From Dromiciops gliroides (lineage: Eukaryota > Chordata > Mammalia > Microbiotheria > Microbiotheriidae), in the NCBI RefSeq assembly GCF_019393635.1, contig NC_057861.1:61116532-61180531 (forward strand): a stretch of 64,000 nt of DNA, given 5' to 3'. Positions 46,589 through 57,833 of this stretch are shown here, piece by piece. The first letter of the stretch is position 1. Each line of letters starts with the position of its first letter. The notes under the pieces are model-generated. The model saw only the letters and a program-made list of their open reading frames with translations. It was not told the DNA's origin and did no database searches. A program made the translations under genes and the position numbers.

Positions 46589-46880
46589 GAATTCAGAGCT
46601 TGGAAGGACCTTAGAAAATAAAATGTTAGCACTAGGAAGACCCTTAGAATATAGAATGTCAGAGTTGTGTGAAACCTTAAAGCATAGAATTTCAGAGCTG
46701 AAAAGGATCTTAGGACACATGATTTCAGAGATGAGAGGGGACCTTGGAGCAGAATGTCAAAACTGAAAGTGGCCTTATATAAGAAACTGTCAGCATTATA
46801 AGGATCTTTAGAACCCAACATGCCAAGGTTAGAGGGGGCCAAATATCATAAAACATCAATATTAGAAACTTAAAATTGGA
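46589..46880. repeat. 33-bp minisatellite, about nine degenerate units
   Basis: Units run 46589-46620, 46621-46653, 46654-46686, 46687-46719, 46720-46751, 46752-46783, 46784-46817, 46818-46850 and 46851-46880 (32-34 bp each). The core reads GAATGTCAGAGCTGAAAGG, then ACCTTAGAAXATA. Because 33 is divisible by three, minus-strand frames here (46552-46842 and 46499-46720) show an 11-residue periodicity such as FYxLRxFxxLT. They look like by-products of the repeat rather than genes. Confidence 0.85.
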
Positions 46881-47437
46881 GGCTCCCAACAAACCTCTCA
46901 AGGTTGATGGGTTAGACTCACACTGATGTCTTATAAGAGATGCAGGTGTTGGCTGTGTTAGGAAGTCCTTATTTATGAAAGACTCGCCTAACAGTGGAAG
47001 GCTGATACCACAAGACACTGGAGTCCATGGAGCACATGGGATTCCTAGAAAAAGGGAAACACATATAGCTCTCCTGGCTGCCTTCCCAGCACTTCAATCC
47101 TGAGGGAAATAGTCACATGAAAGTCAGAAGTCTCCCAAGAATCCTTCCAGTGCTACCAAACTCATCCCAAATAGCAGAAGCTTACTGATGTCAGAGATAT
47201 TCTCTGAAGGCAACTGAAGCTGCCATAAGGTTCTGCAATAACAGCCATTCTATAGCCACCATCAGGAAGGTTTCCTCTTCCTAAATCCCCCCACTATATG
47301 TTGCTGCATATTTCCACAATGGTAGAGCTCAGCACTGTTCCTTGTAATAGTGCTAACAACCCACAGTTCTTTGGATCAGTCCTAGACCATGGCTTCAGTC
47401 CTGAACATGGGACTCAGGAATAAAGAATGTCAGAAGT
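46881..47437. other. Block B-specific spacer, no gene
   Basis: Includes GGAAGTCCTTATTTATGAAA and ACAGTGGAAGGCTGATACC, weakly similar to 9390-9460. No coding signal. Confidence 0.4.
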
Positions 47438-47577
47438 GGGGGCAGCTAGGTGGCTCAGTGGATAAAGCACCGGCCTTGGATTGAGGAGGACCTCAGTTCA
47501 AATCCGGCCTCAGACACTTAACAATTACTAGCTGTGTGACCCTGGGCAAGTCACTTAACCCCAATGCCTCACAAAAA
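47438..47577 (+). repeat. tRNA-derived marsupial SINE
   Basis: Standard head and core. Target duplication AAAGAATG(T/C)CAGAAGT on both sides (left near 47422, right near 47578). Confidence 0.94.
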
Positions 47578-49423
47578 AAAGAATGCCAGAAGTAACAGAG
47601 GTCATAGAAATCACCTAATGGAAACTCATGAGGAAACTGAAGCTAGAAGAGGACAAATGATTTACCTATCCAGTTCTAGATACCATAATTTAGAAAGGAC
47701 ACTGATATGCAGTAGAGAATCTAGACTGAAGCCAATCCAGATGTTATTATTACTACAGTGCCCTTTGTATCCACTCCCCCCTCCCCATTTCAATGATATG
47801 TTCACCTTTCATTGTATGTTTCTGGTAATCACCTCGAAAACTGCTCATCCCTTCTCTGGCTCTTCCTTACTCTCATGATGAGGACTGCTTCATTTTTCAG
47901 ACAAAAAAAAATATGCAGCCTGAGAGGTGAAGATACACATAGGAAGTGTTAGAGCTCAAATTTTAATTCAGGTCTCCTTACTCCAAATCCTGTGTTCTTT
48001 CCAACATATTACCTCCTATCAGATCTTTGACTTTGTGGATTCTAGGATTCCTTCCATCTTATTTACAGTTTTTAATATCTTGCATATTGTTAGGGATTCA
48101 AGGCTAGATTTCTCCTGAAGTCTGTGAACATTGAACATCTTTCCTTTACCTTATTTTGCTCCATAATCTGCCTCCATGTGCTAACCCTTAAGTCACTAAA
48201 TTGTTGCTAATAGTCCCTGATGAGTAATTGTTAATACTTGTCTTACATTATTCCTTTGATAAGCTGAATTACTTGCCATTTCCTGGTCTCATCATATGCC
48301 TACCTATCTCTATGTCTTTCCCATGTCATCACCCATTCCTTGAAGTTACTTTTCCAAAACCAAGTTCTCTTTCTTCAAAGTCTACCCTGGTCATAGTTTT
48401 CTCCATGAAAAGTTCCCTAGTGTCTCCAAAGAGAAGTCCCTCCAAAATCTCTCATCTTCATTTAACTTGATCTATTCACTTTTCACATTCTGCCTAGAAT
48501 CATAATATTTGCATAATAACTCAGCCTGAAAGAGTGAAAATGCATAGATCTTAGAATTATAAGGGCTGGATTTGAAAAAAATAATGAAATTGAATGTTAT
48601 GCAATAATACTGAGCAATCCTGTCTCTAGAGAAAAATTGGGAAAATATACAGAGTTCATTTCATTACAGAAGTAAAAGACTATGAGGAATAATAAATACA
48701 CTGTCAGACCCAGTAGATGTATTTGGTTAGTCTTGATGAGCTGTTATTTTTCTTTCCTTTTAAATCTTTCCTTCTAGAAATGGTTTGTTTATCCGGGGGG
48801 AAGGATGATATGTTAAGAAATAGATGTAATTTTTAAAGACATCAATAAAAATGAGAAATTTATAAGAACTGTGTTTGAATAAGCATTCTGAAACATACTA
48901 TCTGGTCAACTCTGAGAAAGTCATTTAAATTCTCAGTCTAATTTTCTTCATCCATAAAGTAGAAGTAAAATTACTTGTCTTTCATACTTCCAACTTGAGT
49001 GTTGTGACAAAAATACTTAATGAACCTTAAAGCACTAGAAACATGTGAATTGTTCAGATCCAGGATATCATTAGTATCTTCTCCTACCAATGCAGATCTT
49101 AACCCCTCTATATCCTAGAAGGCAGTTTAATAAGATTCTGACCCCCATAAAAGCATCAACCAAGGACCAGACTCTGATGAATAACTTGTTGACTCTTTTT
49201 CAGCTGGATAGGATGTGACAGATTAGACTCTGTCCTCCTGACTTTTGAGAACCTAAGATCACCTATTTGCAATGATGAGAAGTTGAGTAGATAAACAATT
49301 AAGCAGTGGATGAGCATTAAAAACTAAAATACACAGAACATAATATCAACATATCTTACTCATCTTTCATACACAATAAAGACAAGGTAATATTTCTTAT
49401 TTTATTAAAAATATGTGTAAAGA
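47578..49423. other. Block B-specific spacer with decayed repeats, no gene
   Basis: 48120-48490 resembles L2 3' sequence (AATTACTTGCCATTTCCTGG, CTATCTCTATGTCTTTCCC). 48880-49040 has a MIR-like CTGAGAAAGTCATTTAAATT. No credible frame. Confidence 0.45.
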
Positions 49424-49588
49424 GGGCAGCTAGATGGTGCAGTGGATAAAGCACCAGCCCTGGATTCAGGAGGACCTGAGTTCAAATCTGGCCTCAGACA
49501 CTTGACACTTACTAGCTGTGTGACTCTGGGCAAGTCACTTTACCTTCATTGCCCCCCAACACATGCAAAAAAAAAAAGCAAAAAAAAA
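49424..49588 (+). repeat. tRNA-derived marsupial SINE
   Basis: Standard head and core with a long mixed A tail (GCAAAAAAAAAAAGCAAAA). Target duplication of the form AAAAATATGTGTAA / AAAAATGTGTGTAA. Confidence 0.92.
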
Positions 49589-50965
49589 AATGTGTGTAAT
49601 CAAGCAGCAACATCTGTGTGAGTTATTGGTTACAACTAGATAAGGTATATTTTTGCTATGGCCAAAAATACTCATTTTAAAAGACTTGAAATAAGGAGAG
49701 AGAAACCCATATAGAGAAGTCCATAGGAAGAATCCAGGTAATAACATAAATCATAGTCTTTGCCCTTTGTGAGCTTGTAAAAATAACTTAAATACAAATA
49801 TCTAAAGAGAATCAAAGGAAGAATTAGATTTATCTATTTGGCTTCAAAGAACAAAGAAGAAACAAGAGAAAGAAGCTGAAAATTGTCAAATTTTGCTTCG
49901 ATATGAATAAAAATTTTCTATAGTTTTCGTATGATAATCTATCCTGTGACATCATTCACTCTCTGTTGTTGGAGATCTTCAACTGGAGGTTTGGTAGGCA
50001 ATTCTTCTGGGTATAGTATAGGCAATTTCTAGTCTGGGTAGGGATTAAATTGGATAAAGTTTCTGAAGGCCCTTCAGTTTCTGAGGTGCTAAGGGTCTAT
50101 ATATGAGCACAGTAAGATGCCTGGTCATGGTACTAAACTTATGTCAGGGATATAACATACAGCAAATTCCAAATGAACAAACTGCTCTTTCTTTGAAATT
50201 GTTGCTATTTCAGTAAGATGACAGCAGAGCCTGTTATGGCAGCTTTGAAGACCAACATTACCTCTAGAAGCCTGAAAGGAAAGCTTACTGTTTTCTGGTT
50301 GCCATGTATGTAGCTGTTCCTCAGTGTGTTGAGTGGTTTTTGCTCCAGGTAACCTGACAGAAAATATTCTTTTATGGGACTTAACCTATTGAGGATTCCT
50401 GCTCATTCAGTATCTGGTAGTTAGACCCTGTCACCCTCACATCCTGATTTGTGTCCAATGCAGTGTACTCTGTTTTTCATATGTCTGGAAAAGAACAGTA
50501 GATTGAAGTCCCCCCCAATTCAGGCAATTACTAGCTTTTGTATTTTGTGGCAATAGCTTTATGATATCTGAACTCTATGCCCCACTTATGTTAAAAGGGA
50601 AAAAGTAGTATTTCGCTGCATTATGGAAAGCCTTAAACATCACTCAAAGGAATGTATCTTTTATTTAGTAGGGGGCATTGAAGGTTTTTCATTGGGGGTG
50701 GGGGGGCGGGGAACAATGCATTAGGGAAATAGGTGAAGGCAAGATTGGGGTAGAGTATGGATTTCTATGGATTTATTGAGGACTGTTATGAGGAGATTGC
50801 AACATACACTCAGGTGATACTAAGAGTTTTTTCTGAGAATATGACAAGGGGAATAAAGAAGAGTAGATGGCAGATATATGTTGGACACAAATTCAACAGG
50901 ACTTGGCATCTGATTGAAGTAGGAAATGAGAGAAAAAATATTCAATGGTAACACCAAAGTTTCAA
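49589..50965. other. Block B-specific spacer, no gene
   Basis: 49960-50110 has GGAGATCTTCAACTGGAGG and GGGATTAAATTGGATAAAG, of the CR1/L3-like kind. 50600-50960 resembles an old interspersed repeat (GAAAGCCTTAAACATCA, GGACTTGGCATCTGATTGAA, GGTAACACCAAAGTTTC) that I cannot name. The 64-residue plus frame at 50757 falls in it and is not a gene. Confidence 0.4.
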
Positions 50966-51574
50966 ACCATGGTGGTACCATGGACAAGTAAGTGATCATT
51001 CAGTATCTGATGGAAGAATTTTATTGATGGGAAACTCATTGATTCCTGAAGCAGTCCATCTGATTTTTAGGAGATTCTTCCTTATATTGAGACAAAATAT
51101 GCTTTCCTGTAACTCCACACATTAATCTTTCTATCTTTTGAAAATGCAGTACAGTGAATGTATTGAATGTTATACTTCAAAACATCTTTCTTGTAAAAGT
51201 TCAAGCTTTTGGATACCTTGTTTCTTGGGTATGGACATCACTTTAGGCCATGTTAACTTTGGTTTATATCCCTGGATCCTAAAATGAAGCAATACTGATA
51301 CTGACTTCAGAATCTTGGACTCACCACCTCTCTCTGGTCTCTGCCTTTGTTTTTTGGTAGTTTTTTTTTGGGGGGGGGGGTCAATGAATCCAGTTGACTC
51401 AGATGTCCTTTTGCTCTCATTATCCCTCAATTCTGAAACTTTCCTTTCTTCAGAAAGGACATCTCTCACTCCAATCTCTTACTCTCTTGCCATATCATTG
51501 TCTCCCACCCCCATAATTGGGATCCCTTTCCAGCTAAGCAGATTTTGTCCTGGCTATACATTATACATCTTCTT

Positions 51575-51582
<8 letters not shown>

Positions 51583-51627
<45 letters not shown>
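51583..51627. repeat. (TG)n microsatellite
   Basis: About 22 TG units followed by imperfect TATG/TATA repeats to about 51665. Block A has no run at this place (24675). Confidence 0.95.
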
Positions 51628-51635
<8 letters not shown>

Positions 51636-51879
51636 GTATATATGTATATATAAACTATATATGTGTGTGAAATATTTTACTTACAAGAGCATTGCATATC
51701 AATAGAATCACTTAAACTTATTTAGTAGCTATTTATATTTAAATGAATAATTTTCTTTTTCTTTTTTTTCTTTTCTTTTCTTTTTTTTAAATAAAATAAT
51801 CATTTATTTAGCAACTAAGGAAGGGAAACGAAGAGAGAAATCCTTGGACTTCTTCTCATGGGGAGAAGGCATAACACTG

Positions 51880-52797
51880 TGTTATTTAAAATCTAAATTG
51901 TGGATTCTAATCTGCCCCCACCCCAGTCTTGGGGGGAAGCTGGCTAAAATCACTGAAAAATTCAACAAGAGTTTAGGTTTTTAAAGATTTATTAAAATAT
52001 ATATATTATAATTTAATGAAGAGAGAGAGATTGAGAACAGATTCCTTATAGCATGGAAATCCTAGCTCAGATCTAATTCGGTATAGGCAGAGAGAAAGAA
52101 AGCAATTTCCTTTCTTAGCAGCCCATGTGAAATATCTCACCACCAAGCCAGTGTCAGAACAACTAAGAGGGGCCCCCTCTGTTCTCCATCTGCCACCATG
52201 TTCGTTTCTCAGACAAAAAGAGCTTGATCCTCAATGGCTTCTCCCAGAAGCCATCTGTGAAACAGGAAGCAGAGCTGTCCACACACACAGCTCCAAGCTA
52301 ACTGGCTGGTAGCTTTGATTGACATGACTACAGGTGGTTCTATATATGTAACTTCTGGATGCCAAGTCACATGCTTTTTCCTCAGGGCAGAGCTCTGATT
52401 CTCACAGCACAGAGGTGTGGCTCTGAGATACCCATCTCCTCAAGCAGGAGACAGGCAGATATTTTTATAGAGGTCTGATGGTGGTCCAATGAGGTGATCC
52501 TCTGACTGTGGAAAGTTCCCCTATTGAGGGAGGACCATCCCCCACTGGTGGTGGCTCAGAGTGGCTTTGGATCTCTCAAGCCATCTCTCTCTCCTTCTCC
52601 TGCCACAAAGGCAGCAGCCATACCTAATCTTATGCCCCCAGGGGTGGAGGAGACTGAAATGAAGGGTGGTGGTCCTGGAGCTAGGTCAGTCCTGATCTGG
52701 TGCCACTTATATCTTTAGGTGTGTCTGTCCTTTTGTTTATTTTCTCAAGGTTCTTTGATGTACCCTAGAAAACTTCTAGGGTGCTAGGCCCATAACA
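51880..52797 (-). mobile_element. Solo LTR, longer member of the same ERV family
   Basis: TGTTAT to ATAACA ends, about 918 bp. The minus strand holds TTTTAATAAATCTTTAAAAAC and ends ATTTAGATTTTAAATAACA, like the other family members. Its middle (52230-52330) matches 22455-22535. It is about twice as long as the other copies, so it may carry extra U3 or an additional insertion. No internal viral genes. Block A lacks it. Confidence 0.6.
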
Positions 52798-53389
52798 GGA
52801 TGATGGAAAGAGGGAGAAAGGAGGGAGGGGAGAGAAGGAAAAGAAAGGGAAGAAGAGTTCCCTGTCACTAAGCAGTCTGGGTCTTCAGGTTCAAAGAATG
52901 AATAAGGAGGTGATGAACCCTGAAAAGCCTGGTATACTCTGGATGAGGATTCAATGGATAGAAATGTGAGCGGGCTTCAAGGTTTGTGAGTGAGTAAGTG
53001 AGTGAGTGTGTTTGGGGGTGGGGGTGTTGTGGGGGGGATGATTGATTCCTTCAGCCTTAAGTCCCTCCATGATGGGGTGGGGAAAATGGAAAGAACCTGA
53101 AAAGAAGGACCTTCAGCCATTGATCACTGAAACAAACTCTCCTCTCAAGGGCATGCAGAACCAAGAGATCTCTGGGTATATTTGAAGAGAACAACTGCTC
53201 TAAGTAAGGCACCAGCAAACTGTCCTGTAGCACGGGAATGGGGTGGGCAGTCATCCTCCTTCTGTAGCAGCTCACCAAGGAATGGTTCCTATCCCAGTCC
53301 TAAAGCCAAGGCAAAGGGGGTGGATTGTTAGAGGACAGCAGGGCAGCTGACCTGGACATCTCCTCCACCCCCGCCCCTGCCCTGAATAA
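52798..53389. other. Block B spacer right of the LTR, no gene
   Basis: Purine-rich start (52800-52860), a GTGAGT-type repeat (52985-53010) and GC-richer sequence to 53385. It has no counterpart in block A and could belong to the element on its left. The minus frame at 53057-53278 has no recognised domain. Confidence 0.4.
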
Positions 53390-54235
53390 TTTTCAATGTA
53401 TAAAATATTATAGCAACTTTTGTCACTTCCTCTAATTCCTCATTTGGATTCCATTCATAGTGTCTTCTCCATCTGTGTAGTCTATTTTTTCACTTTCCAT
53501 TATTTTATAAAGGTCTTGCTGTAGTTCTTTGTGTTCTTCATGATTCCATTATAAAATTCCATAACAATAATTTGCCACAATTTATTTAACCATTGTCCTT
53601 ATTATAAAATCACTTCAATGTTTTTTATCCTTGCATTTATATTTAATGATGCTATGAAAATCCTTGAATCAATAATTTCTAATACTCTCAGAGTCTATTC
53701 CTCAAAATGTAGTTATTAAATCAATGTGTAATGCTAGGTTATTGTGCAAAAATATTTTAGAACTTTGCAATTTCATCTACAAAGAATGAATATACTTATT
53801 CCTACTCAAACTTGTTAGTGTTGAGTTTGGGTTATTTTCTACCTATTTCATGAGTTTGTGATAGTACCTCAAAGTTGGATTAATTTGTATCTTTCTAATT
53901 ATTGGTGAAATTGAGCATTTTCAAATAGTTATTAAGAATGTGAAGAATTTATTTTGTTTAACTATATGTGTTTGCAACAGAGGTTTTGCTTATCTTGCTT
54001 TCTCAATTGGGGAGAGTAGGTAAGATGGAGAGAATGCAGATCTCAATATAAAATAATATTTCATTTAAAAGAATTTGTATTCATTTTTTGAAAATTGTTC
54101 ATACATTTTATTGAGAGATGATTGCCACTGTCATTTTTAAATACCAATTCTTTATATATTTTGGATGTCAAGGTGCTATCTGCCACAACTATCATTGATA
54201 CACTTCCCAATACACTGGTTTTTTTTTTTCGTTTT
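53390..54235 (-). repeat. Ancient L1 3' region, antisense, block B copy
   Basis: Same old L1 as 25090-25880 (shared GATGCTATGAAAATCCTTGA and GAATGAATATACTTATTC). It precedes the receptor in the same position and so predates the duplication. Confidence 0.7.
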
Positions 54236-54264
54236 ATAGTTTATGTAGTTTAATTTATAACCCA

Positions 54265-54535
54265 TTGTTGTTGTTACTGGTGCTGTCGTTACTGTTGTTT
54301 TGTCCTTTCTTCTCGTAGAGGACCGTGACATTGGGAGGTGATGTCATGTTTTGCACTGAATTCGATTTATTTATTTATTTGTTTGTTTTTGTGGGGTTTG
54401 TTTGTTTCTGAGGGTTAAATGACTTGCCCAGAGTCATAGAGCTAGTAAGTATCAAGTGTCTGAGGCCATATTTGAACTCAGGTCCTCCTGAATCCAGGGC
54501 TGATGCTTTATCCACTGCACCACCTAGCTGCCCCC
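54265..54535 (-). repeat. Mar-type repeat fragment with a SINE inserted (-)
   Basis: 54265-54365 carries CTCGTAGAGGACCGTGACAT and GAGGTGATGTCATG, as at 31090-31170. 54366-54535 is a minus-strand tRNA-derived SINE (TGAACTCAGGTCCTCCTGAA, CACTGCACCACCTAGCTGCC), the only well-preserved copy in this orientation in the window. Both are absent 5' of receptor A. Confidence 0.85.
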
Positions 54536-54883
54536 AAAATCAATATATTTTGACCATAAGGGAATATTACTCCTAAGAAAAGTTTTTATCATTTCATTTA
54601 TAAATTACTTAAGTTCTAAGTATGGTTTGTGGAGTTTCCAAGGATGTGAGAGCTGAAAAGTACATTGGAGATCCCCTAGTCCAACTCCATTTTACACGTA
54701 AGGAAACTGATGACAGGAAGGGGAAGTGACTTAGCTAAAATAACTAAGGTGAAAAAAAAAACTAAGGTGATAGATCTTGCATCTAAACTTGAATCTTAGA
54801 AGTCCAAATTTAGTGTTGTCTCTATCACAAAATGAGAGATGACTATTTCCCTTTTGTTAACTTCCCACATCTTTTTTCCATTC

Positions 54884-54898
54884 AGGTATATCAGATGT
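54884..54898 (+). promoter_or_regulatory. 3' splice acceptor and short 5' UTR of receptor B
   Basis: CTTTTTTCCATTCAG ends in AG at 54884-54885, 13 bases before the start codon, exactly as in receptor A. Confidence 0.6.
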
Positions 54899-55837
54899 AT
54901 GGGACCAGACAACCAAACAACTGTGTCAGAATTCCTCCTCCTGGGCCTTTCTGAGCATCCAGAGCAGCAGCTGCCCCTCTTTGGGCTCTTCTTGGGCATG
55001 TACATGGTCACTGTGGTTGGGAACCTTCTCATCATCCTGGCCATTGGCTCTGACTCCCACCTCCACACTCCCATGTATTTCTTTCTTTCCAACTTGTCCC
55101 TGTTGGATGTCTGTCTAGTTACTACCTTGGTCCCCAAGATGCTGGTGAACCTCCTAACACACAATAAGGCCATCTCATATGCTGGATGCTTTGCTCAGAT
55201 GTACTTCTTCATTGTTTTTGCTTGTTCAGACAATTTACTCCTCACCGTGATGGCCTATGACCGCTTTGTGGCCATCTGTCACCCTCTACAGTATGTCACT
55301 ATGATGAGTCCACGCATTTGTGGCATCTTGGTTCTGATGGCATGGACTATTAGTCTTCTAAACTCAATTCTCCAAATTATAATGGTGATGCAGCTGTCCT
55401 TCTGCACAGAACGTGGAATTTCCCACTTTTTCTGTGATATCAGTGAGGTTATGAAAATCTCTTGTTCTGATACCCTCATCAATAATATCTTAATATATTT
55501 TGTAACTGGTCTGCTAGGTGTTCTCCCTTTCACAGGGATCCTTTTCTCTTACGGTCAGATCTGTTCCTCAATATTGAGAGTTCCATCACCTGGAGGAAAA
55601 TATAAAGCCTTTTCTACCTGTGGGTCTCACCTCTCTGTTGTTTCATTATTCTATGGCACTGGACTTGGAGTATATCTGAGTTCCTCAGCTACCCACTCCT
55701 CCTGGAAAATCTCAGTTGCCTCCATGATGTACTCTGTGGTCACCCCCATGCTGAATCCTTTCATTTATAGTCTGAGGAACAAGGACATGAAGGAAGCCCT
55801 GAGGAAGTTCGTTAGCAGAACAGGCTCTTCTAAATGA
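54899..55837 (+). CDS. Olfactory receptor, family 7-like, intact (paralogue of 26405-27343)
   Basis: Seven-transmembrane odorant receptor of 312 residues, starting MGPDNQT. Same landmarks and numbering as receptor A: NQT (5-7), GN (41-42), [13 protein letters not shown] (55-67), Cys97/Cys179, [10 protein letters not shown] (118-127), SYGQI (217-221), [13 protein letters not shown] (236-248), [12 protein letters not shown] (283-294). Upstream codons stay open to 54839, but they lie across the acceptor, so I place the start at the ATG 13 bases inside the exon. By hand count there are 65 differences from receptor A. 34 fall in residues 101-210 (TM3-TM5 region) and only one in residues 231-290. 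No stop or frameshift. Family 7 is likely from [21 protein letters not shown] and the TM6-TM7 sequence; a finer name needs comparison with known marsupial repertoires. Confidence 0.95.
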   Translation: MGPDNQTTVSEFLLLGLSEHPEQQLPLFGLFLGMYMVTVVGNLLIILAIGSDSHLHTPMYFFLSNLSLLDVCLVTTLVPKMLVNLLTHNKAISYAGCFAQMYFFIVFACSDNLLLTVMAYDRFVAICHPLQYVTMMSPRICGILVLMAWTISLLNSILQIIMVMQLSFCTERGISHFFCDISEVMKISCSDTLINNILIYFVTGLLGVLPFTGILFSYGQICSSILRVPSPGGKYKAFSTCGSHLSVVSLFYGTGLGVYLSSSATHSSWKISVASMMYSVVTPMLNPFIYSLRNKDMKEALRKFVSRTGSSK

Positions 55838-57585
55838 TTGAGCATGGCCCTGGGAATGTGGCATTAATATCTGGGGTAAAATGTCTGGCAGTCAGAAACC
55901 TTGGATTCAAAGTGTGAAGACCAGTACTATCCAGGGTGCTACGTAATTGACTGTATGATCTCTTCACTGTCACTCATACAGTTCTTCATGAAGTTTATTT
56001 CTGGACTTTCTTTGATATTGCATTCTAATTGTTCACAAGCTACTTTGTCATCATACCCATTCTTTCTAAAGGAGCCCTAGATTTGAGTTAGGAGAGCTGG
56101 GTTCTAGTCTCTAGGTCATAATCTGTGTACTTTGGACAAATCATTTCATTTCTCTAAACCTCAAGCTTTTCATTTGTCTAATGGCCATTACAGGACCTGT
56201 CCTGCAGTAAGACAAATTCTGTTCTATGGATCAAATGAAATGATGTGAAAAATCACACAAAAGTTGTAAAATCCTATCAGATTTCAGAAAGAAAAAAAAG
56301 AAACAGAAAAGAGAGAGTTGGAATTTTATTGCTATGCAGGATCCTTTCATCAACTCAAATGCTTATTTCCCTATGCTTATAGGACATTTTCCTATGTGTT
56401 CATGTGTTACCTTGGCCAAAAGAAACCTCATTAACTGGTTGCTGATCTTTTTGTCTTTAACTAAATGGCTACTTGGACAGCAGTCTATACCTGAGCATAT
56501 TCTCAAAGCTTCACCAGTGTGCTTCAAATCCTACCAGAGCTTGCTATCAAAACCTCCAAGAATCCAATGTAATTGTCTATCATGATTAGACACTGGAACT
56601 AACTTTTTGTGAGCACATGAGGCATAAGGTTTTGCAAGGAGGCAGCATTGCTTGATGGACTGAGTACCAGACTTATCATCAGGAAGACATTGGTTCAAAC
56701 TCTATTTCAGATCCTTATAAGGTGTGAGACACTGAACAAGTCACTTTCTAACTCACAGCCTCAGTTCCTTCATCTATAAAATAATAGTAACAATAATAGC
56801 TAACATTTATATGGTACTTTAAGGGTTTCAAAGTACTTTAAATATGTCATTTCATATATTATTATAGAAGTAATAATAGCACGTACATAATAGGGATGTT
56901 ATGAAGGTCAAATAAGATATTTGTAAAGTGCTTTGCAAACCTTAAAGTGATATATGAATATTACCCATTATTATTAACATTAATAATAATAATGACATTA
57001 TTATTATCCTTGGACCTTTCTCCTTTGCTTTAGAATCATAAAGTCATAGAATCTTAGTTCTGTAATAGACATTAGAAGTCTTCTATGTCAGCTACCTACA
57101 GATGAAAGAGTCCTCTTGACAATATGTAAACTTCTAACAGTGTAGTAGTGACAAGCACATAAGACTTTGAGTATGATTGCAGTTTAAATCTGAATGCTAC
57201 TAGTTTAGTGACCTTGGGCAAGCTGCTTAACCTCTCGACTTTATTTTCCTCATCTGTAAAATCAAAAGGTTGGACTATATGAAGCTTTCTCCTAGCTCTA
57301 AATCCTATTTGTCCTTTTATGATAATAAGTAATTAGCTACCTGATAAGGTAGTCCAGACCACTATTGTTGGACATCTCTGACTGATATGTTCTGCATAGA
57401 AGTTTACTACAAGAACTTTTAGCAAGAATTACAGAAGACTGAGGATCTTCCTTCCTGGAAGTATAGATAACACAGAGAATTATGCAGGGACCTAAATAGT
57501 ATACAGTGTTTGTCTCTCTGCCAAAAACAAGTGATTTCTATCTATGCTCAAAGTACAGGCTGGTCCAAATCATAGTAGAAAAAGT
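55838..57585. other. 3' flank of receptor B, paralogous to that of receptor A
   Basis: Aligns with 27344-29170 and 33303-33700. Contains old shared SINEs: MIR-like at 56075-56200, 56640-56780 and 57180-57320, and a CORE-SINE at 56780-56960 (AACATTTATATGGTACTTTA, TTTGTAAAGTGCTTTGCAAA). No gene. The 83-residue frame at 56334 is not supported by an open counterpart in A. Confidence 0.55.
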
Positions 57586-57738
57586 GGGACAGCTAGGTGG
57601 AACAGTGGATAAAGCACTTGCCCTGGATTCAGGAGGACCTGAGTTCCAATCCAGCCTCAGACACTTGACATGTACTAGCTGTGTGACCCTGGGCAAGTCA
57701 CTTAACCCTCATTGCCCCAAAACCAAAAAACAAAAACA
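57586..57738 (+). repeat. tRNA-derived marsupial SINE
   Basis: GGGACAGCTAGGTGGAACAG head, standard core, A-rich tail. Approximate target duplication CATAGTA(G/A)AAAAAG on both sides. Absent from block A. Confidence 0.92.
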
Positions 57739-57833
57739 TAGTAAAAAAAAGGAAAGGGGCCTCAAAGAATTCATCTCCTCTTTCTTGGATATTGGAGATA
57801 ATAAAGTGCTCCCCTAAAAATAAGGGGACAAGA

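Noticed and set aside
46499-46842. Antisense frames with 11-residue periodicity considered as a repeat protein
   Set aside because: Explained by the 33-bp minisatellite; units diverge without codon-like constraint and no start context.
47564-47878. A 104-residue plus-strand frame
   Set aside because: Starts in a SINE tail and runs into unconserved spacer; no domain.
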